A program made the translations under genes and the position numbers. A model generated the notes under the pieces. That model saw only the letters and a list, made by a program, of their open reading frames with translations. It had not been told where the DNA came from and searched no databases. Of a stretch of 64,000 bases of DNA, positions 12,376 to 27,300 are shown piece by piece (position 1 is the stretch's first letter; the number at the start of each line of letters is the position of its first letter). The DNA is taken from NCBI GenBank assembly GCA_025345505.1, contig JANVCC010000020.1, positions 54,302,772 to 54,366,771 of the forward strand, read 5' to 3'. The stretch comes from Todiramphus chloris collaris. Taxonomy: Eukaryota; Chordata; Aves; Coraciiformes; Alcedinidae.

Positions 12376-15300
12376 TGTTAGCAGGTATCGATCCCTTTAG
12401 TCTTGGATCTCATCATCCACTCTGGTCATCCATTGTAAAACAATGATCATTCACAGCACTGAGCAAAACCACCAGCAGCTATTTACAGGGTAAAAATAAA
12501 AGGCTTCATTGTGAACTCCATACTCTCACCAGTAAGTACTTCACCTAAGAAGACAATTTAACTGCTTATGAGTACCTGTTCATCCTTTTGAGTAAGCAGT
12601 TCACAATCTGGGCTTAAATTCTTTGCCAGGGTTAGCATAAGTATTGGTAGAAAGGCAAGTCTGCACTCCCAGCTGGTGCAAATCTGCAGTGTTCCCAAAC
12701 TCACAAAAGTTCAGCAGATTTGCACTGAGTGGTGATCTGGACCCCTCCTCACATAACATGTATGCTCACCACCTTTGCCATTGCTGGTCAGCTTTTGAAA
12801 AGCATCTATTGAAATTTGAAAATTGTGCTTCCTTGATATATTTAAATCTCTCTCAAAGAAAAAAAAAAAAAAAGAATAATTGAAGAGGAAGAAAGAAATG
12901 AAAGCCCAGTAGCAACTTCAAGAGCTACAGAGTTTAATTCAGAGGCAGACCCTTTCTCTTTATTTGACTAACCATCTAGTTTGCAACCTCTAGGACTGCT
13001 CATGGGTTCATATACTTTATATTGTATTTCCACATAACCTAATAATACAGCTTTATAATTGGAAGTGGATTAAGTCATGAAGGGACACCTTAATGACATA
13101 GTCACAGCTTTGGCTCACAGGATGAGTTTAGCATCAGGATCTAATCCTTGAAGATTTTTTTCTTTCCCTCCTATAGACATTTGGTGAGGGTCACCTATAG
13201 GGTTTGGTGAGGGTCACCTCCACGAGGTATTTACACAGCTCAGCTCTAATGGGGAATTAACCTCAATTCAGGACCCCCAAATTATCCCTTTTTAATTATC
13301 AAGACTTCTGTTACAGGTTTGTAGTTTTGAAACTCTTAGCTGAATGACTTCAGCATTTCCAGTTACAAATTAGAAAGTTTAACTTTGTTCTCAAAGCTAG
13401 CTCATTCTGAGTTGGACCATGTCCCTTGCTCATACCTGTGTAAGTGTGGGTACCATGGAGTCACAGCTCCAAAAAGCCTCAGTGATCCTTCAGAACTCTG
13501 AGGTGCATCTGAGAGTGCATATGATGTGATGTGATGTGGCTTAGCTTGAACCATGGAACTCCTTGCCACAGGATGATTTGAATATTTAGAAAGTCTGTGT
13601 GGACCCAGAAAACAGACTGGAAAGGATACAGGGGCAAGTACAGTCATTCTGATATATATATATGTTTAAAAATATGCCATTCTTCCCCTGAGTAGCCCAC
13701 AATCTTTGTGGACTGATACCTGTGAGGGGGGCATAACTCTCCTTAATCTTGTATTTCTACTTCCTTCTTGCTTCAAATACTAAACTTTTTTTCTGTGCAA
13801 TTTGTGAGCAGTTGAGGGGTTAGAGGTAGCTTTGTCTGCTTGTCCTTCTATCCAATGCACAGCTCATACAAAGAAGGACCCAACATTCAGGCAATGGCAC
13901 ATAGACATGGGGTGATTCTGCTCAGTTCATCCTTTATGCAGGACTACAACCTTCACCAAGGCAATAGCCCAGATAACTCTTGCATAAACCATGTGGAAAG
14001 AATTTCTATTACTGCAGCCTTTGCTCTGATCTCTGTGCTGGACAGACTCCTACTGAGTATCGCCACTCTTATGTTCTAGTTTTGGTTGGCTACCGAGTGC
14101 CAGAATATTGTTCATTCACAAAGAGTCATCATGTATATCTTTGCTGCTGCTGTTTTAACACAAATCCAGTACAGTTTAACCACTTTGAGGCTAATGTATA
14201 TATGCTTTGGATAGAAGTATAATTAGCCACACTGCACAGGATAGTAATAGGAGGAGAAGTCCCTTTGGATGTGTGGGGAAAGCTGGAGAGACAGAATGCA
14301 ACAGCTCTCCTTGAAATGTGTCCAGAATGCAAGAGAAGGGCTCCGGAGGTGCTGCATGCAGACATGTATACAGGCACTTATCCTACTGCAAGTCAGTTCA
14401 GATCACCTTTAGTAGGAAAGACTGGCAAGGAGAGCCTCCTAACAACCTTCACTTATTCCTTGATGATGCCATAGTTGGTGGTACTGACTAGGATTCAAAT
14501 ATAAAATGGATTTTATGGAGAAATTTATGAGTTTAACGGAGCCTTGAAAGTCCTTATATAGCTAACAAGGTGTTTTAAGTCCCCTAGCAAATTCTGTTTG
14601 CCTGATGAGGTTCAAGTTTCATAGTATAAGCAGACAGCAAGGGGAAAGAATGACGGTATATGTGGCAGAACCTTAACACTGACCATGGGCTGCTCATTTG
14701 GAAACATCTTGGAAGACATGTTATGAGGCATGCTCATCTGTCATTATTAATGACTATAGTCAAAGGATTAACTGGGTAAGCCTGATCTAAGACTTGTGGA
14801 GCCTAATAGAAGACTTGTGGACTTGGCAATGTGTGTGGAAACTGCAAAATAATACAACAGATTTGCACTTAAACAGTATCTTAAACCCACCGAAGATAAA
14901 CAGTGAGAGAAAGGGGAATTCACGTTTGCCTTGCTTATTGGGATTGCCTTAAGGATACATGGGCAAATTGAACACTGTAAAATGCAAGAGTTGACACAAG
15001 ATGGGACATTCATCTCACAAATATGAAAGCTGCTGGCAGAATACTGAACTTTACATCTAATGAGTAAAGTTGGTTTGATAAACAGTCACTTAAAGGAGTT
15101 AATCCTTTGCTCCCTTTATGAATCACCTGTCAACAGGCTCCTGATAAAAACCCTCTCCTGTTCAAGCCAGAGAGAATTTTGACATTGGTGATAGAATTAC
15201 TGTTCAATTATAGCTCATTTGTAACTGACTGGTGAAAACTGAGACTTAGAAACATTATCTCGCAGGTGCCCAAAATGTCTGTTGTTTATTTTCCTTCAAT

Positions 15301-18300
15301 TACATTAATGGAGACATGTCTCTGGCTATACAGTCAATTGGACAAGTGGTGCCTCCACTGGGGAAACCACCACAAATTCCTCCTTCAAATGAATCTTCTC
15401 TTCTTCCACAAACAAGTATGTGTTTTCAAATGCCATTGCAGCTAAAGATTGCCAAGCTATGATTCAGGCCACACAGAGTGAGAAAACAAGCAAGTGAGCA
15501 GGCAGAACAAAATGATTCCCTGCTGCAGACAGCACACATCTAGACTCAGTAGTATCATCAAAAGTGAGTAATTGCCAGAGTAAGGAACGTAAACTTGTTT
15601 TTCGAAGTCAACATAATAACATTCAAATAATTGCTTTCTTTGCTGCTCATGAGCAGTGGTGGTTGGGGTTCAAGTCCTAGAGGCAATGCAAACTTCTTCT
15701 GGATAAAAGATGATGGATGGAAATGCAACTTCTGTGATGTGTCTCACAATGGAAGGAAGGAAATTAGTTGAATAACTTGCCTAATGCACCACATGGAGAT
15801 AGAAGCGAGGACAGTGCAGCTGCTAGAAATTGATGTAAAAAACACTAACCACAAATCCAGGCTCCAAAATATAAGTGGAAGTGGCCTAGAAAACCCACAC
15901 AAAGACAGCAATTTACAAGCAAAGGTTCTATGCTTCTGGAAAAAAAGGGCAAGAATAAAAACTGTCTGTGTTAGTAATCTAGGATCTGGAGCAGAGTAAC
16001 TAAATCTATTCGGCTTAGACTGCCTCAAGGCATAACATTAAACTGGGGAGAGACATTCAGTTTAATCTTCAGTGTGACAGATTTCCTTAAGGGGCTTCTA
16101 TGTACATATGCACAGTGTATTGGTTTTGACTTAAAAAAGCAGGTCCCCCTCTCTCCTATCAGATGATTATGCGTATTTTGCTCTGCCTTGAAGGAAATGT
16201 ACTTAAGTTTAAAAGCTTCCTCATGACTCCAGTTCATCCCTTTTCTTTGGCCAATGTAAATCAGCTGCATTACAGGGATGTTGTAAGTAACCCTCAGCAT
16301 GATGTGATAGCTATATTCTGTCTGTGTATATGCCTGCACCCTGGGAACACATGATGTAGCCTTAACAGCAGCATCTCTGAATTTTCAGCTGCATGTAGGG
16401 AAAAAAACCGCAAATGATTGGGGATGGGTGGCAAAGAGGGAGGAGAGAAATTCAAAACATTTCCTCAAGACCACAGAATACAGGGGCCCATGTTACCTTC
16501 CCAGCCCCAGCTAATAGAATGAGTTTCTGGGGGCTGATATGAGGAGCAAAAGTTCTCTCTTGGCAGAATTTAAATTGTAACTTAATTAGACAACATTAGC
16601 TGAGGTCTCACAATATTCATATTCTTGCTTGATATTGTAGGATGGGACTGAATTAGTTAAACTCAAGGATGGGGTATGCGGCCAAAGGGTCTGGTAAGTA
16701 TTCTTTTTAAAACCACTGCTTTCAAAATAAATAATGCAGAAACACTTAGGAAGAAGTCTGAGTATATTCCAAAAGAACACTGAAGCAGATGATCATACAA
16801 ATTTACCTGAAAGACAGAAAAGTAGTTTGTGTGTGTGAGCCTGAAACTTCACAAACATGTGTTTCATGCAGCCTCCAGAGTGACTGAAATGTTGAAAGCT
16901 TCTCTAATCCAAAACTAAGCTGATTTTACACCACAACCATAATTATTTTCTCTTTTAAATCAAGCATGCCAGTGCCAGATCTGTAGCAGGTGCAAACCAG
17001 CACAGGCTTCAAGGTAGTTGATCTACCGCATCTGAGGATCTAGTGTAAAATGAGATCACCTGCTGAAAAACTAAGAGAAAGGCAGTACTATTTATTATCT
17101 TCTATCTCTTGTAATTGCTCAGTAATTTCTATCTTCACCTCTAGAAATCCTAGTAATTCACTTGTTTACTGCTCTGACTATTCCTCACTCTCAGCAAACT
17201 CTTGAGTCCTCCTGGCCAGAGACGCTCACCCACAAGACACTTTCCAAAGGGTTTTGGCTGGATTTTCTCCCAGATAGAAGACATCAGGCCATATCCTACT
17301 CTCACTTCCACTCAGAAACCACCTCATCGGCTGGACCACCAAATCCCAGACTGAAGTCATCAAAGATACTCTCCATTTCTCCAGCAAGGATTGCATCCTA
17401 GAAAAACAGACAAAGAAGCAGACCTGAGAGAAACCCCTCCCCACCTCCAAGTGATGTTTCCCACAGAAGAAACTGTATTTCAAAAGTAAAGCTGACACTG
17501 TGATCTCTGCTTCAGCTGTGCTTGGTGCTGTGCCATCTACCCACACGCCAATAAAAACTCAGAGGTAGCACAGGGAGGAAATGCAGCACCAAGGCAACAA
17601 CATCAACAACAGCATTTAAGAGACCATGGAGGTTTAAACTGCTATAACTGGGTGGATGCCTGGCGTAAGGGAACTTTGTGGATTAGTTAACGTTGGCATC
17701 TTTCTCCTGTAAGAAAGTGTACTGGCAGAAAACATCTGTGTCACAGTATATGGAAGACTGCCATGGAACACACAGCCCAGAGGGTTTACAGAGCATCTAT
17801 TCTGAGCTTCTTTGTAAATCCCAAGCAAGATGTTCCCAAAAGCCTAGAACAAACTAAATAGCATTTGTTTTTCCACATCTAATGCACCCAAGCATGCCAA
17901 AGAAAGAGAGCAGAAGAGAACAAGGGAATCGCTAAAACCCAGTTAGGGGGAAATGTCTAGATGGACCTTGACAGTCCCCAAGCCACATCACAACAGGGTA
18001 GGGAGAATGTAAAAACATGGTTGCAACTTTTCTGAATGCCTTAATCTTGAGCTCATAAACAAGGCATATCAACCACCATTTTCAACTCTGTAAGCATATT
18101 ACAACTACTTGTTTTCACCTTTGGCAAATTTCTGCTCCTTTAGAGTAGGAGAAACACCCCAGGAGTCAAATTATATTTGTAGGTGAGACAAAAGAAAGTA
18201 TTTCCTGGTCAGTTCATTGCTGACAGTGCAAAATCCCAATCCCAGCAGCAGTGATTATCCCTTTTAATCCCCATTCATCAAAATTGCCTGTCAGTTTTCA

Positions 18301-21300
18301 CTCCTACAATTTTTACAAATAACCATACGATGGTTAAAAGATTACAAGTAGAAAAAATCCTCACGAAGCCATCTAAAGCCCCTCATGTTCACAGTTGTCC
18401 AGAACTTGCTGAAGCTCAGTTTGACCTACCACTTCTCAACAGACACTTCAGCTGTTCACAGTTGCATGTGGCAGCTCAGCCGCACTCAAAATCTGATTTT
18501 ATAACCACCTTGTTAAATCTCATGCCACTATTCCAGATTCTGAAAAGTGAACGCAATGTTTAGGAAATGGGTCCCCTTGGCAAGGATGCACTCTCTTTAT
18601 TTGCATAATTGCAGGCTATGCTTTAACACTACTTATGGTTGAGGGTGCCTGACACTTTCCATTAAGAAACTCAGCTTTCATTTACTAATGACACTGCCAA
18701 GTTCTCTATGTTTGGTTTTATATTTTCCTAGCCAGTGTCTGTCTGTCTTGGGCTGAATTATTTGGGAAAGTTTCAGTTAAAACAGTTCAGCTGTGTCCCA
18801 GAATGAAGTGGGTAGAGGATCAATTTGTCTGCAAAGGAAAAAAAGAAAATTAAAATAATAACTATTTAATGCAGAAGTACTCACAACTGCATGCTCTGGA
18901 GCAGGAACTAAAAGCACTGGGGGAGGACTGCTTGTATAAAACCCATTTCTGGCCCCCCAAACACATTTGGCCAATTTCTGCTTTTGGCCAGCTTCTAAAC
19001 CTGCAAAGGACTCTCAGCTCAGGCACATCCACTGGGTCCTTAGTATAGCTAAATTCTCTCAAGATAAGCCCACTCTGAATACACTGCAGACTCACACAGC
19101 CCTGACAGGCAGAGAACAACTTTCCAGGAGCATCACTGCCAGGCATCTGCCTACCCCAGGCACAACAGTCATCTTCCAGAAGTCTAATTTATTTTCTTTC
19201 TCCATCTCCCCAAATTTTGCTAAAACCTGAGAGGTCTTTCGTTTTCCTTCCACATGGTTCTTGCCACTTCAGAGGCAGTGTATACCCACTGAACTGTGTG
19301 ATTTGTTTTGCGGTGGTAAGATGCTAGCCTGTTCCCATGGAAAGAAGAAACTGCTCTGCTTTTCTACATAAAGAAGACTTAATCCAGGCTGGGCCATTAC
19401 AATCTCTAGTTCAGAAACCTCAAGGTCATCCATTAATTCAGTGAAAGGAGCCATGCTAAGGAGCTCTTTTCCAAAGGACATTAACCAAGAAATGGATGAA
19501 CTGAGAAAATACTGTCCCCTGCCCCCTTCTCCAACAGCAGTCAAAGAACCCTCGAAACAAGAACCCCAAATTCCAAATCTTCTGATTCATTACATCATTT
19601 TCCCTTTTTTTCCTCTCCATATGAATAAGTACAGTATACAGTGTACTGAGAAGAAGAAATGCTGCGTAGGAGTTAAACCACAAAGTCAAGAGATCCAAAT
19701 TCTATTCCTGGCAAATACCCAACACCAGCATTTGCAAACCCAGCCGCCTGAAGCAAGGCACCAACATCCATATTCAGGCATTTAAACATGGAGCCTTGTA
19801 TCCAGCAGCCTTTCAAGGCCAGTATCAGTTACCCATGCTTCAAAAATCTTTGCCTTAACTGTTTGGTGTCTTGGTGTCTCCAAGTCACCAAACTAGTTAA
19901 TAGTGTTCAATCTGTGGAAATATTTGAGGTGGAAAAACTTGGACAAAGCACAATGATCCTTCCTATGTCGTCTTCTTACTGCCACAGGTTTCCTCCCCGG
20001 TTAACACTTGGCCATGAAAACAGCTGATTCCCTGTTTAGCCTCTCTGCTGGGGAAGAAATCTACTAGTGAGCATAACATACCTGTGTTAAGAGTCCTCTA
20101 ATACATATATCCACAGTGTAGCCAGCGATGGCTGGAGGAGGATACAGATGTTCCAGACTCAGGCAGCGACAGCTCCACTCAATTGGAAATGGCTTTCACA
20201 CCGTGGGAATCCCACCAATTGCAGTGGGACTACAAGTAGACAAAATCTGCGTTGAGCTGGGAATCACTGGCTGGTCTCCCCCTATTTAATCATCAGAATG
20301 AAGTATCTTGTAGTTCCAGATTCCCAAAGGAAAGACTTCATCAAAAATAACCTGAAATTGTACTCTTGTTCTAAATATTCAGAAAGATTTTCTTTTCTTT
20401 TCTTGGGCCATTAGTGATTTTGCCTGTATGTCAACTATGTCAACTATGAACCTTTGCCTTGGGAGAAAAAACAAGAAACAAAGTTCCCAGATGGAACTTT
20501 CTCTAAGCGCTACATGCACAGAGCTTTTCAATAGTATCAGATTTATTTATTTCTAAAGTTCTATTCTATGAAGCCATCTTACCTGTTGGTCAGAGAAGAA
20601 TTAAGTCTACCCTCAAATTCCTTTGAAATAAATGGATGCTGAAGACAGCCAGTGTGAACAATGCAGTGAACAGCCTGACACTCATGCATTGGAACCTGCC
20701 ATCATTGCAATTCTTCTGGCAGATGCTGCTTCTCAAAGAGCAATTCAACTGCTCACTTCATAGTCTGGTAAGCACAGTGAACATGGGAGGTGAGGAAGGT
20801 TGGGGTCTACTCAGTTGTACACAATTTGGAAAATCTTTCACTTACCAAAATAGGGTGTGCCCTAACAAAAAATATCTTCATTGTAATGGCAGTCCCAACC
20901 ACTCCTGGTACAACAGCCAAGGCTATTTCTTCATTTAAGCCATTCTATCACTCCAGTAATACCAGTAACCTGTCCCAGTGTACCAGATGGCACTGCGCAT
21001 CATGCCACAGGCAATGACGACTCCAATGAAGGATTAGAGTTACCTTATCAGGGGTCATTTTTTCAGGATGGCTTTGAGGCAGATGGCAAAAGACAAGCCC
21101 TGTTCCTGGTGAGTTATACCCTGTATGTAAATACAGCTTTAAATTTTTACTTCTTTTGTAAATGCTTGATCAGATTGTTAACTGATCATTAGATGCAGCT
21201 ACATTCCTCCACATCTTATTAGAAAGCATTCCTTATTTCTGAGGAAATAAATAAAGTGAATGCATAGTAAATGCCTAACAGATGATGCCATAACAAACTG

Positions 21301-24300
21301 TTGCAAAGCATATAACACAGAGATATTCTTAAAACAATGTATGTGCTTGTTAAATGCAGAAACATTTAATGTTATTATTAGGTATGCTATAAAATCCAAC
21401 ATAATTTATTAAATAATACAAAAGTATTTATAGATGGACCCTTCTATGCTATGTAACTGGTTACTACTGTAACAAACATTCAATGTCAAAACTACCATTT
21501 AGGCTTTTTAAGTTTCCTGAAGTGTTTTTTCCCTCCTATGAAAAAGCAGATGTTCTAAAGCAACAGCAACTGTAAACTCCCAATTTATGCTCAAAGGCTG
21601 AAACTTAATATTTAAAATGAGCTTTTCTAGTACAAAATGTCTCCATAGTGACCTCTGGTACATGAGTGGGAACTAGATTTGGCAGAGAGTCCAAGCAGAT
21701 GTAGCTTCTGTTGGTGGCATGTGCTGACCAGGGATTCATTGCATCTGGGCTCCAAAACAGGCCAAGGTGTCAAGTATTGCTTCATGCACTCACCAGAACA
21801 AACTAAAGAGAGCTTCCAGCAAGCTGCTTCCATCGAGCAAACAGATAACATGTCCAATTGTTTGTGAATCTGTAATTTAGGTAAAGAGGTCAGGCTCCAT
21901 AGTGAGGTTTAACCATAACTGTAAATCTGAGTGTGACCTGCAACCAGTAATTAACAAAACCCATTTTTTTGAATGGAGTACGCAAAGAGTCAAGAATATG
22001 AAATTCTGCATTACTAAGTTACTTAAATATCCATACTCCTGAGTGTTGCAAAAATTAAATCAAAGGTTTGCTTTGCTTTTAAAACTAGGGAGTTCATATA
22101 ACTCATGCTTTCAAAAAGCATGTGACAGTTCAACAACTAAACACAGTAACACAAAATATTTAAGCATCACAGGCTATGTTAGAATCAGAAAAAAAGAATT
22201 CATCTGCTTCATACAAAAAAAAACCAGACACCAGAATTCCCCAAATTCATCCTGTTTTTTAGTTTTCAGTGTAGAGGAACAAAAGCACTGACAAAAATGC
22301 AGTTTTCTGAATGCAGAATATCTGTTTTGAAGAAAGCTGGATTTATGCTGGTGTGGTCTTTGCCCTCTAATGGGGAACACCAGAAAAATATTGTTACTGA
22401 AAATTCAAAACGCTGCATTAAGCATTAAGATTTAAGAATGAATAATGTTTTCTCTAATAACACTTTCATAATGGAGCCTTTCTCACATGCTGTATTTTTC
22501 CTACAAGCAGGATAATGCTATCCAGGGACTGGGGATGGTTACCAATCAACTTGAGGTGCTCAAAATCTTCCAGGAGATAGCGCAGTGGACATGACTGGTC
22601 TAGAGAGAAATTTCTCTAGAGAGAAATCTGGGGTTGAAATTAAATTCAGCTGAGTGGCCAAACTCTAAAGCTGAAGGAAGCTTATGGGAGAGGAAATACA
22701 TTTTATAAACCACATTCTCCACCTTCTGAAGGTCCATAAGTCCATATAGTTTAAAGGAAGTCAACACATTTTTAAAAGGAAGCCTTTTCTCCTGGTTCCT
22801 ATATAGACCTTAGCAAATCTCCCAGGGCTGAGAAGCACTAACCAGTGCTGTATTTGGACAAACAAGACAGGCAAAGTCTTCCCTGGGACTATCTACAACA
22901 GTATTTTAATTTTGGTTACATGGAAATGGATCTGTACTAATCCTGTCAACTTCATATGCAGGATGTGACAGGCATACCACTAGGAATCAGACCCTGATCA
23001 TCCAGGAAAGGGACACTTCTGCTGCTGAAGTTTTACTTCTTTGTAGGACTTTCCCTCCCATTCTCTCTCAGCATATGCATACACAAAAAAAAAAAAAAAA
23101 ATCCTCTTTCAAGCAAGGCATGATACAGTGACCTCATCTGAATATGGGGTTTCATTTCAGCAAAAATGTTTGATTTCAAACTTGGTCATTTGGGAGCAGT
23201 TAGTTGAGCATTATGGTCACCAAGCACCCAGTTTGAACAATGCTGAGAACCTCCTCATGGGGGATCCTCCCTGCGGTCTGTGGACTTATGCACCATTGCT
23301 GGTCAAGATGTGTACATCTCACAGAGCTGTTTGGACAGCAATGAATTTGGCTCAAGCAGACAAGCAGGCAGGTCCAAAACACTCTGTCAACTAAAACAGA
23401 CATCCCTGGCTCAAATTCCCACCCCCATCATGCACAAGTTTCTTACCCCTAGCTCCCATCCCTATCATCACCTTAAAAAAAGATGTCTCAGAGCCACAAA
23501 CTATTTCAGGACCAGGCTGTGAGCAAACACTGGAGCTGTGACTTGCTTGGAAGGCCAAAATGAGGCAGCATCTTTCAAAGCAGAAGGCAAGTACCATTCC
23601 ATTTATGGCTAAGATTATGACTGGGAGAAAAAAAAAAAAAAAAGATAAAATAAAGAAGACTATAGAATAAAATAAACTCTGCCTTGAAGCCAGAAATCAG
23701 CCAGCACAGGAGCTTTGACTGCAAGCAATTGAGGGAGAGACCATGTCTAATAACAAGCAAGCTGCCATGTTCCAGACCAGATCCAGTTCCCAAGTAGATT
23801 GTGAGACAGAGTCCTGTATTTATTTTTACAAAGATCAAGTGTGTGTATATTTGTGTTGCTTGGTCAAAGAAAGTTGACCTCAGACAAGTGAACAAAAAAT
23901 GCCTTCCAGTTCTCTGCTTCTGGCTCATGTGGTGCCATTCACACCACAAACTCTCACCTGAAACTGCAGTTACAGCTGTGCTAGGAATTTGTCTGATGCC
24001 CAAAAATGAGGTTGCTCAGGCTTGCCTGGGCAACACTCTCAACTATCTCAGAGCTCTTCTAGGTGATACTGAACTGTTCTTGTCCCTTTTTGCTAGAGAA
24101 CAATATCTAAGACTGAAACATGCACAGTGAAGGAAATGCTACACCTGACAGCCATGATCTCAGCTCTACGGCCTGCACAGGCCTCCTGAGGAGAACCTTC
24201 CCCAGGCAACACAAAATGCCTGCCTGAATCCTCAGTCCATGTCAGGTAATACAGAGCCACATGCAAAGATGGCTGCATAGTGCTGTCTGTTCTAGTTATG

Positions 24301-27300
24301 GCACACAGAGAAGACTGAGCTGCAAAAACAAATTTCTGAGACAAAACCAATGTAATTTAATAGACCAAGTACACTTGGGAAAAAACCAAACTGTCATGTA
24401 TACACACATCCTTCTGCAGGTTACAGAAAACACCTCTGGGCAGTGGTGGCCTAGAGATAAGTCTGCACATCTGAAAGATGATAAGCTAATAAAGCCATTA
24501 TTGCTACCTACAAACTGTTTCATCATGGATGCAACATTTACACATCACTGCATGGAAGAGGACTCTGAGCAGCATTACAGTACGTACTAGAGAGATGCTT
24601 GAACTTGCTCTGCCACTCCAGCTACCTCTTGGTTGACTTTGTTCCTCTGGCTCTGCCCTTCCACCTTCTCAGTATAGAAGCTATACTGCCTTGCTACTAC
24701 AAAACTTATCCCATCATTTGTGTCACCTCACAGCCTGGCCAGTTCAGTCTGCTGATTCTTAGGTTTCAAACTTCAGTGATAAACCTTCCATGATTGCAGA
24801 TTTCAAAAGGTCCTTAGGTTGCCAGAGTGGCAAGTTCAGGATGCAATATTTCTAGTGTAAACAAAGATGCAGATCTGTATTTTTAATTTCACAAAAAATA
24901 TCCAAGAATGGATTCAACAATATCAATGAATGGATTCAATGCCACAGCACAGTCCCCTCCCCAGGCCATTCCTTCCTTCTTTTAAGCACCACAGACAATC
25001 ACTCTTGGTTAATCTCTACCATATCTGGCTCTGTTAAACTAGACTCTCAGTAACGAGCATGGAGGAAAAAAAAACTGAAACAGTTTAATCCAGTTCAGAA
25101 AGGGGGCAAAGCAGATAGATGGCGAGTGCTCAGACACAGTTCTGTTAGAGCAGCTGAAAAACTTATCTAAGCTCATTCACATGTATACACAACTGCAATG
25201 AAATGCTATTTTACTCTAAACATCAGTGAAAGTGGAGGTTTCACTAACAAGTTCTGCTGCAGACAACCTGGCAGAGATGTCTAGTTATGCATAGGTGAAG
25301 GAGCTTGTGCTCCTCAGTTGCACTGCCTTGGAAATGAAGAAAGGAAGGAATAAGCAATTAATGCGAGTTAAGATACGAGAGGTCCCTTATCAAAGTAACT
25401 GCACATCTGGGAACACTGACTTCCTCATGCACTTTGACTTTTAAGTGCCCATCATCTCAAAAATGGAGATGTAGGTTCCCAGGTTAGCTGGAGACTTTTG
25501 GAAACATTACCCTACCACATCTCATCCCCCTTCCCACTCACAAACTGAGTAGCTAAACAAGTAATTGGGTCAGACAAGGCTTGAAGAGCAAGAGAGACAG
25601 TCTGCAGGTGACTCAAATTTGCAGATCTCAGGCATTCTAGGTATTTAAAGACAAATAAATGAAAGCTGTACAAGCAGAGGTGACAGCAGCTGGCCTGTGC
25701 TGGATGCACCATTCCAGAAGAAAGTAGACACAGATGCATACCAAGCTGCCAATGCACCTTCAACTCCACCATCCCTGCAAGTTATGAGTAGCCCTTCCAT
25801 GAATGCTAAGAATGTGAAGCTTCCTTGTTTCTCTTTGGTCTCTTTTTCCTCCTTTTCTTTCTTTTTTTTTTTTTTTTTTTCTTAATGGCAAATAAAACCA
25901 GAAAAATAGGGGAAAACAAATGTATAGAGTAGTTACAGATATATCAAAACTCAGTGCTACTCACATCTTTAAGGATGAGGTTCCCATAGCGTGTAATTAC
26001 TCAACACAAAGAAAGTAATACTCGGTGTATATAGGAAAGTGATTAAAATATATTCTTAATTTCTGAATAATAACATCTGGAATTAATGATGAAGATGCGC
26101 TACACATTAACTTTTAGGGTTGTTTTGGGTTGTTTTTTTTTCCCTGGTATGTATCAAAATGCAAGGAGAAAAAAAAAAAAAAAAGGCAATACTGAAAACC
26201 CATTATTGGTTTTAACATGTAAACCAAAATTAAATATACAGTATAGAATTTAGGATACAAAAAAATAGAGACTATTTCAGATACAAAATAAAGTGGTGTT
26301 TCAGGAGAAAAAGATTTAAATAAACTAACTTGCTATTCCTGTGTATATACTAATTATAATGTTAGCACAATATTAAGGACTAAAAATAAAGTTTGGTTTG
26401 TAACAGATAGGAATTGTAATTGCCAAATGCTGTAAATTTTGACAAAGTAACTTTATTTGAAATGGATTAGTTAACACAGGCAGAAAGTCTGAAGCATGGC
26501 AGTAATAATATCACCTTACATTGTATTCTGAAATTATTTTGTTGTTCCTAGAGAACATAACCAGTTTATGTACAAGTTTCTTTTCCATATTTTTTTTTTC
26601 CCCTCCATTTCAGGCCACAGGAGAAAAGCTATACTGCAAAGTTCAAACAAAAAACAACCAAAAGAAATTTCACTGTTTTCCCACTTTGAACTGTTTCTGT
26701 TGCCTAATGTAGTAACAGACTCAGTGGAGAGAAAAGCCCTTAAAATCAGTGCAACTTGTTGGGCGGAGTAAGGTAGTAATCAAGATAATCAAAGGCTCAA
26801 TTTTTGGAACTGCTATTCTGATTCAGTTAAAGTTATTGTAGCTGAATTAAAGGGCATGATTGGGAGGCATGAAAGGAGGGAGTTTTGCTGCCTTATTCAC
26901 ATTCAGGCAACTGCTGAGACTTTCTTGTTAAATTGGATCCTCAAAAGGGCAGGCTTTGGCCAAAAAATGCATTTCAAAACAATCCAAACAGATGGTAGCA
27001 CTTAATATATCCATGAGAAGCGTTTCTCACTACCATGCAAGCTTTCTGAGTGCTCAGCTGTGCAAAATAGAGAAACCTCGCTATCAATTCCTGTTTGTTT
27101 TATATACAAGCATATAGAGTTCTATAATGTGGGGGAAGTCGGTGACAAACAGTAACAGTCTGTAATAGGTCAAAATGAGAAGAGGAAAAGGGTCCTTGAA
27201 GCCCCTGAGTGCATGTCCATGTGCAGGACTTTCCTTGAAGGTAATTTTAACTGTGCAGTTCCCATTAAATTAAATCCCCATATTTTGCACTAGAAATTTA

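Noticed and set aside
14129-14377. Open frames around 13.8-14.5 kb considered as possible host exons
   Set aside because: No family signature, no convincing splice-site pattern and similar frames on both strands; below what I can support.
23575-24130. Overlapping 110-140 codon frames on both strands
   Set aside because: They include a homopolymer-encoded Phe run and no recognisable domain; most likely chance.
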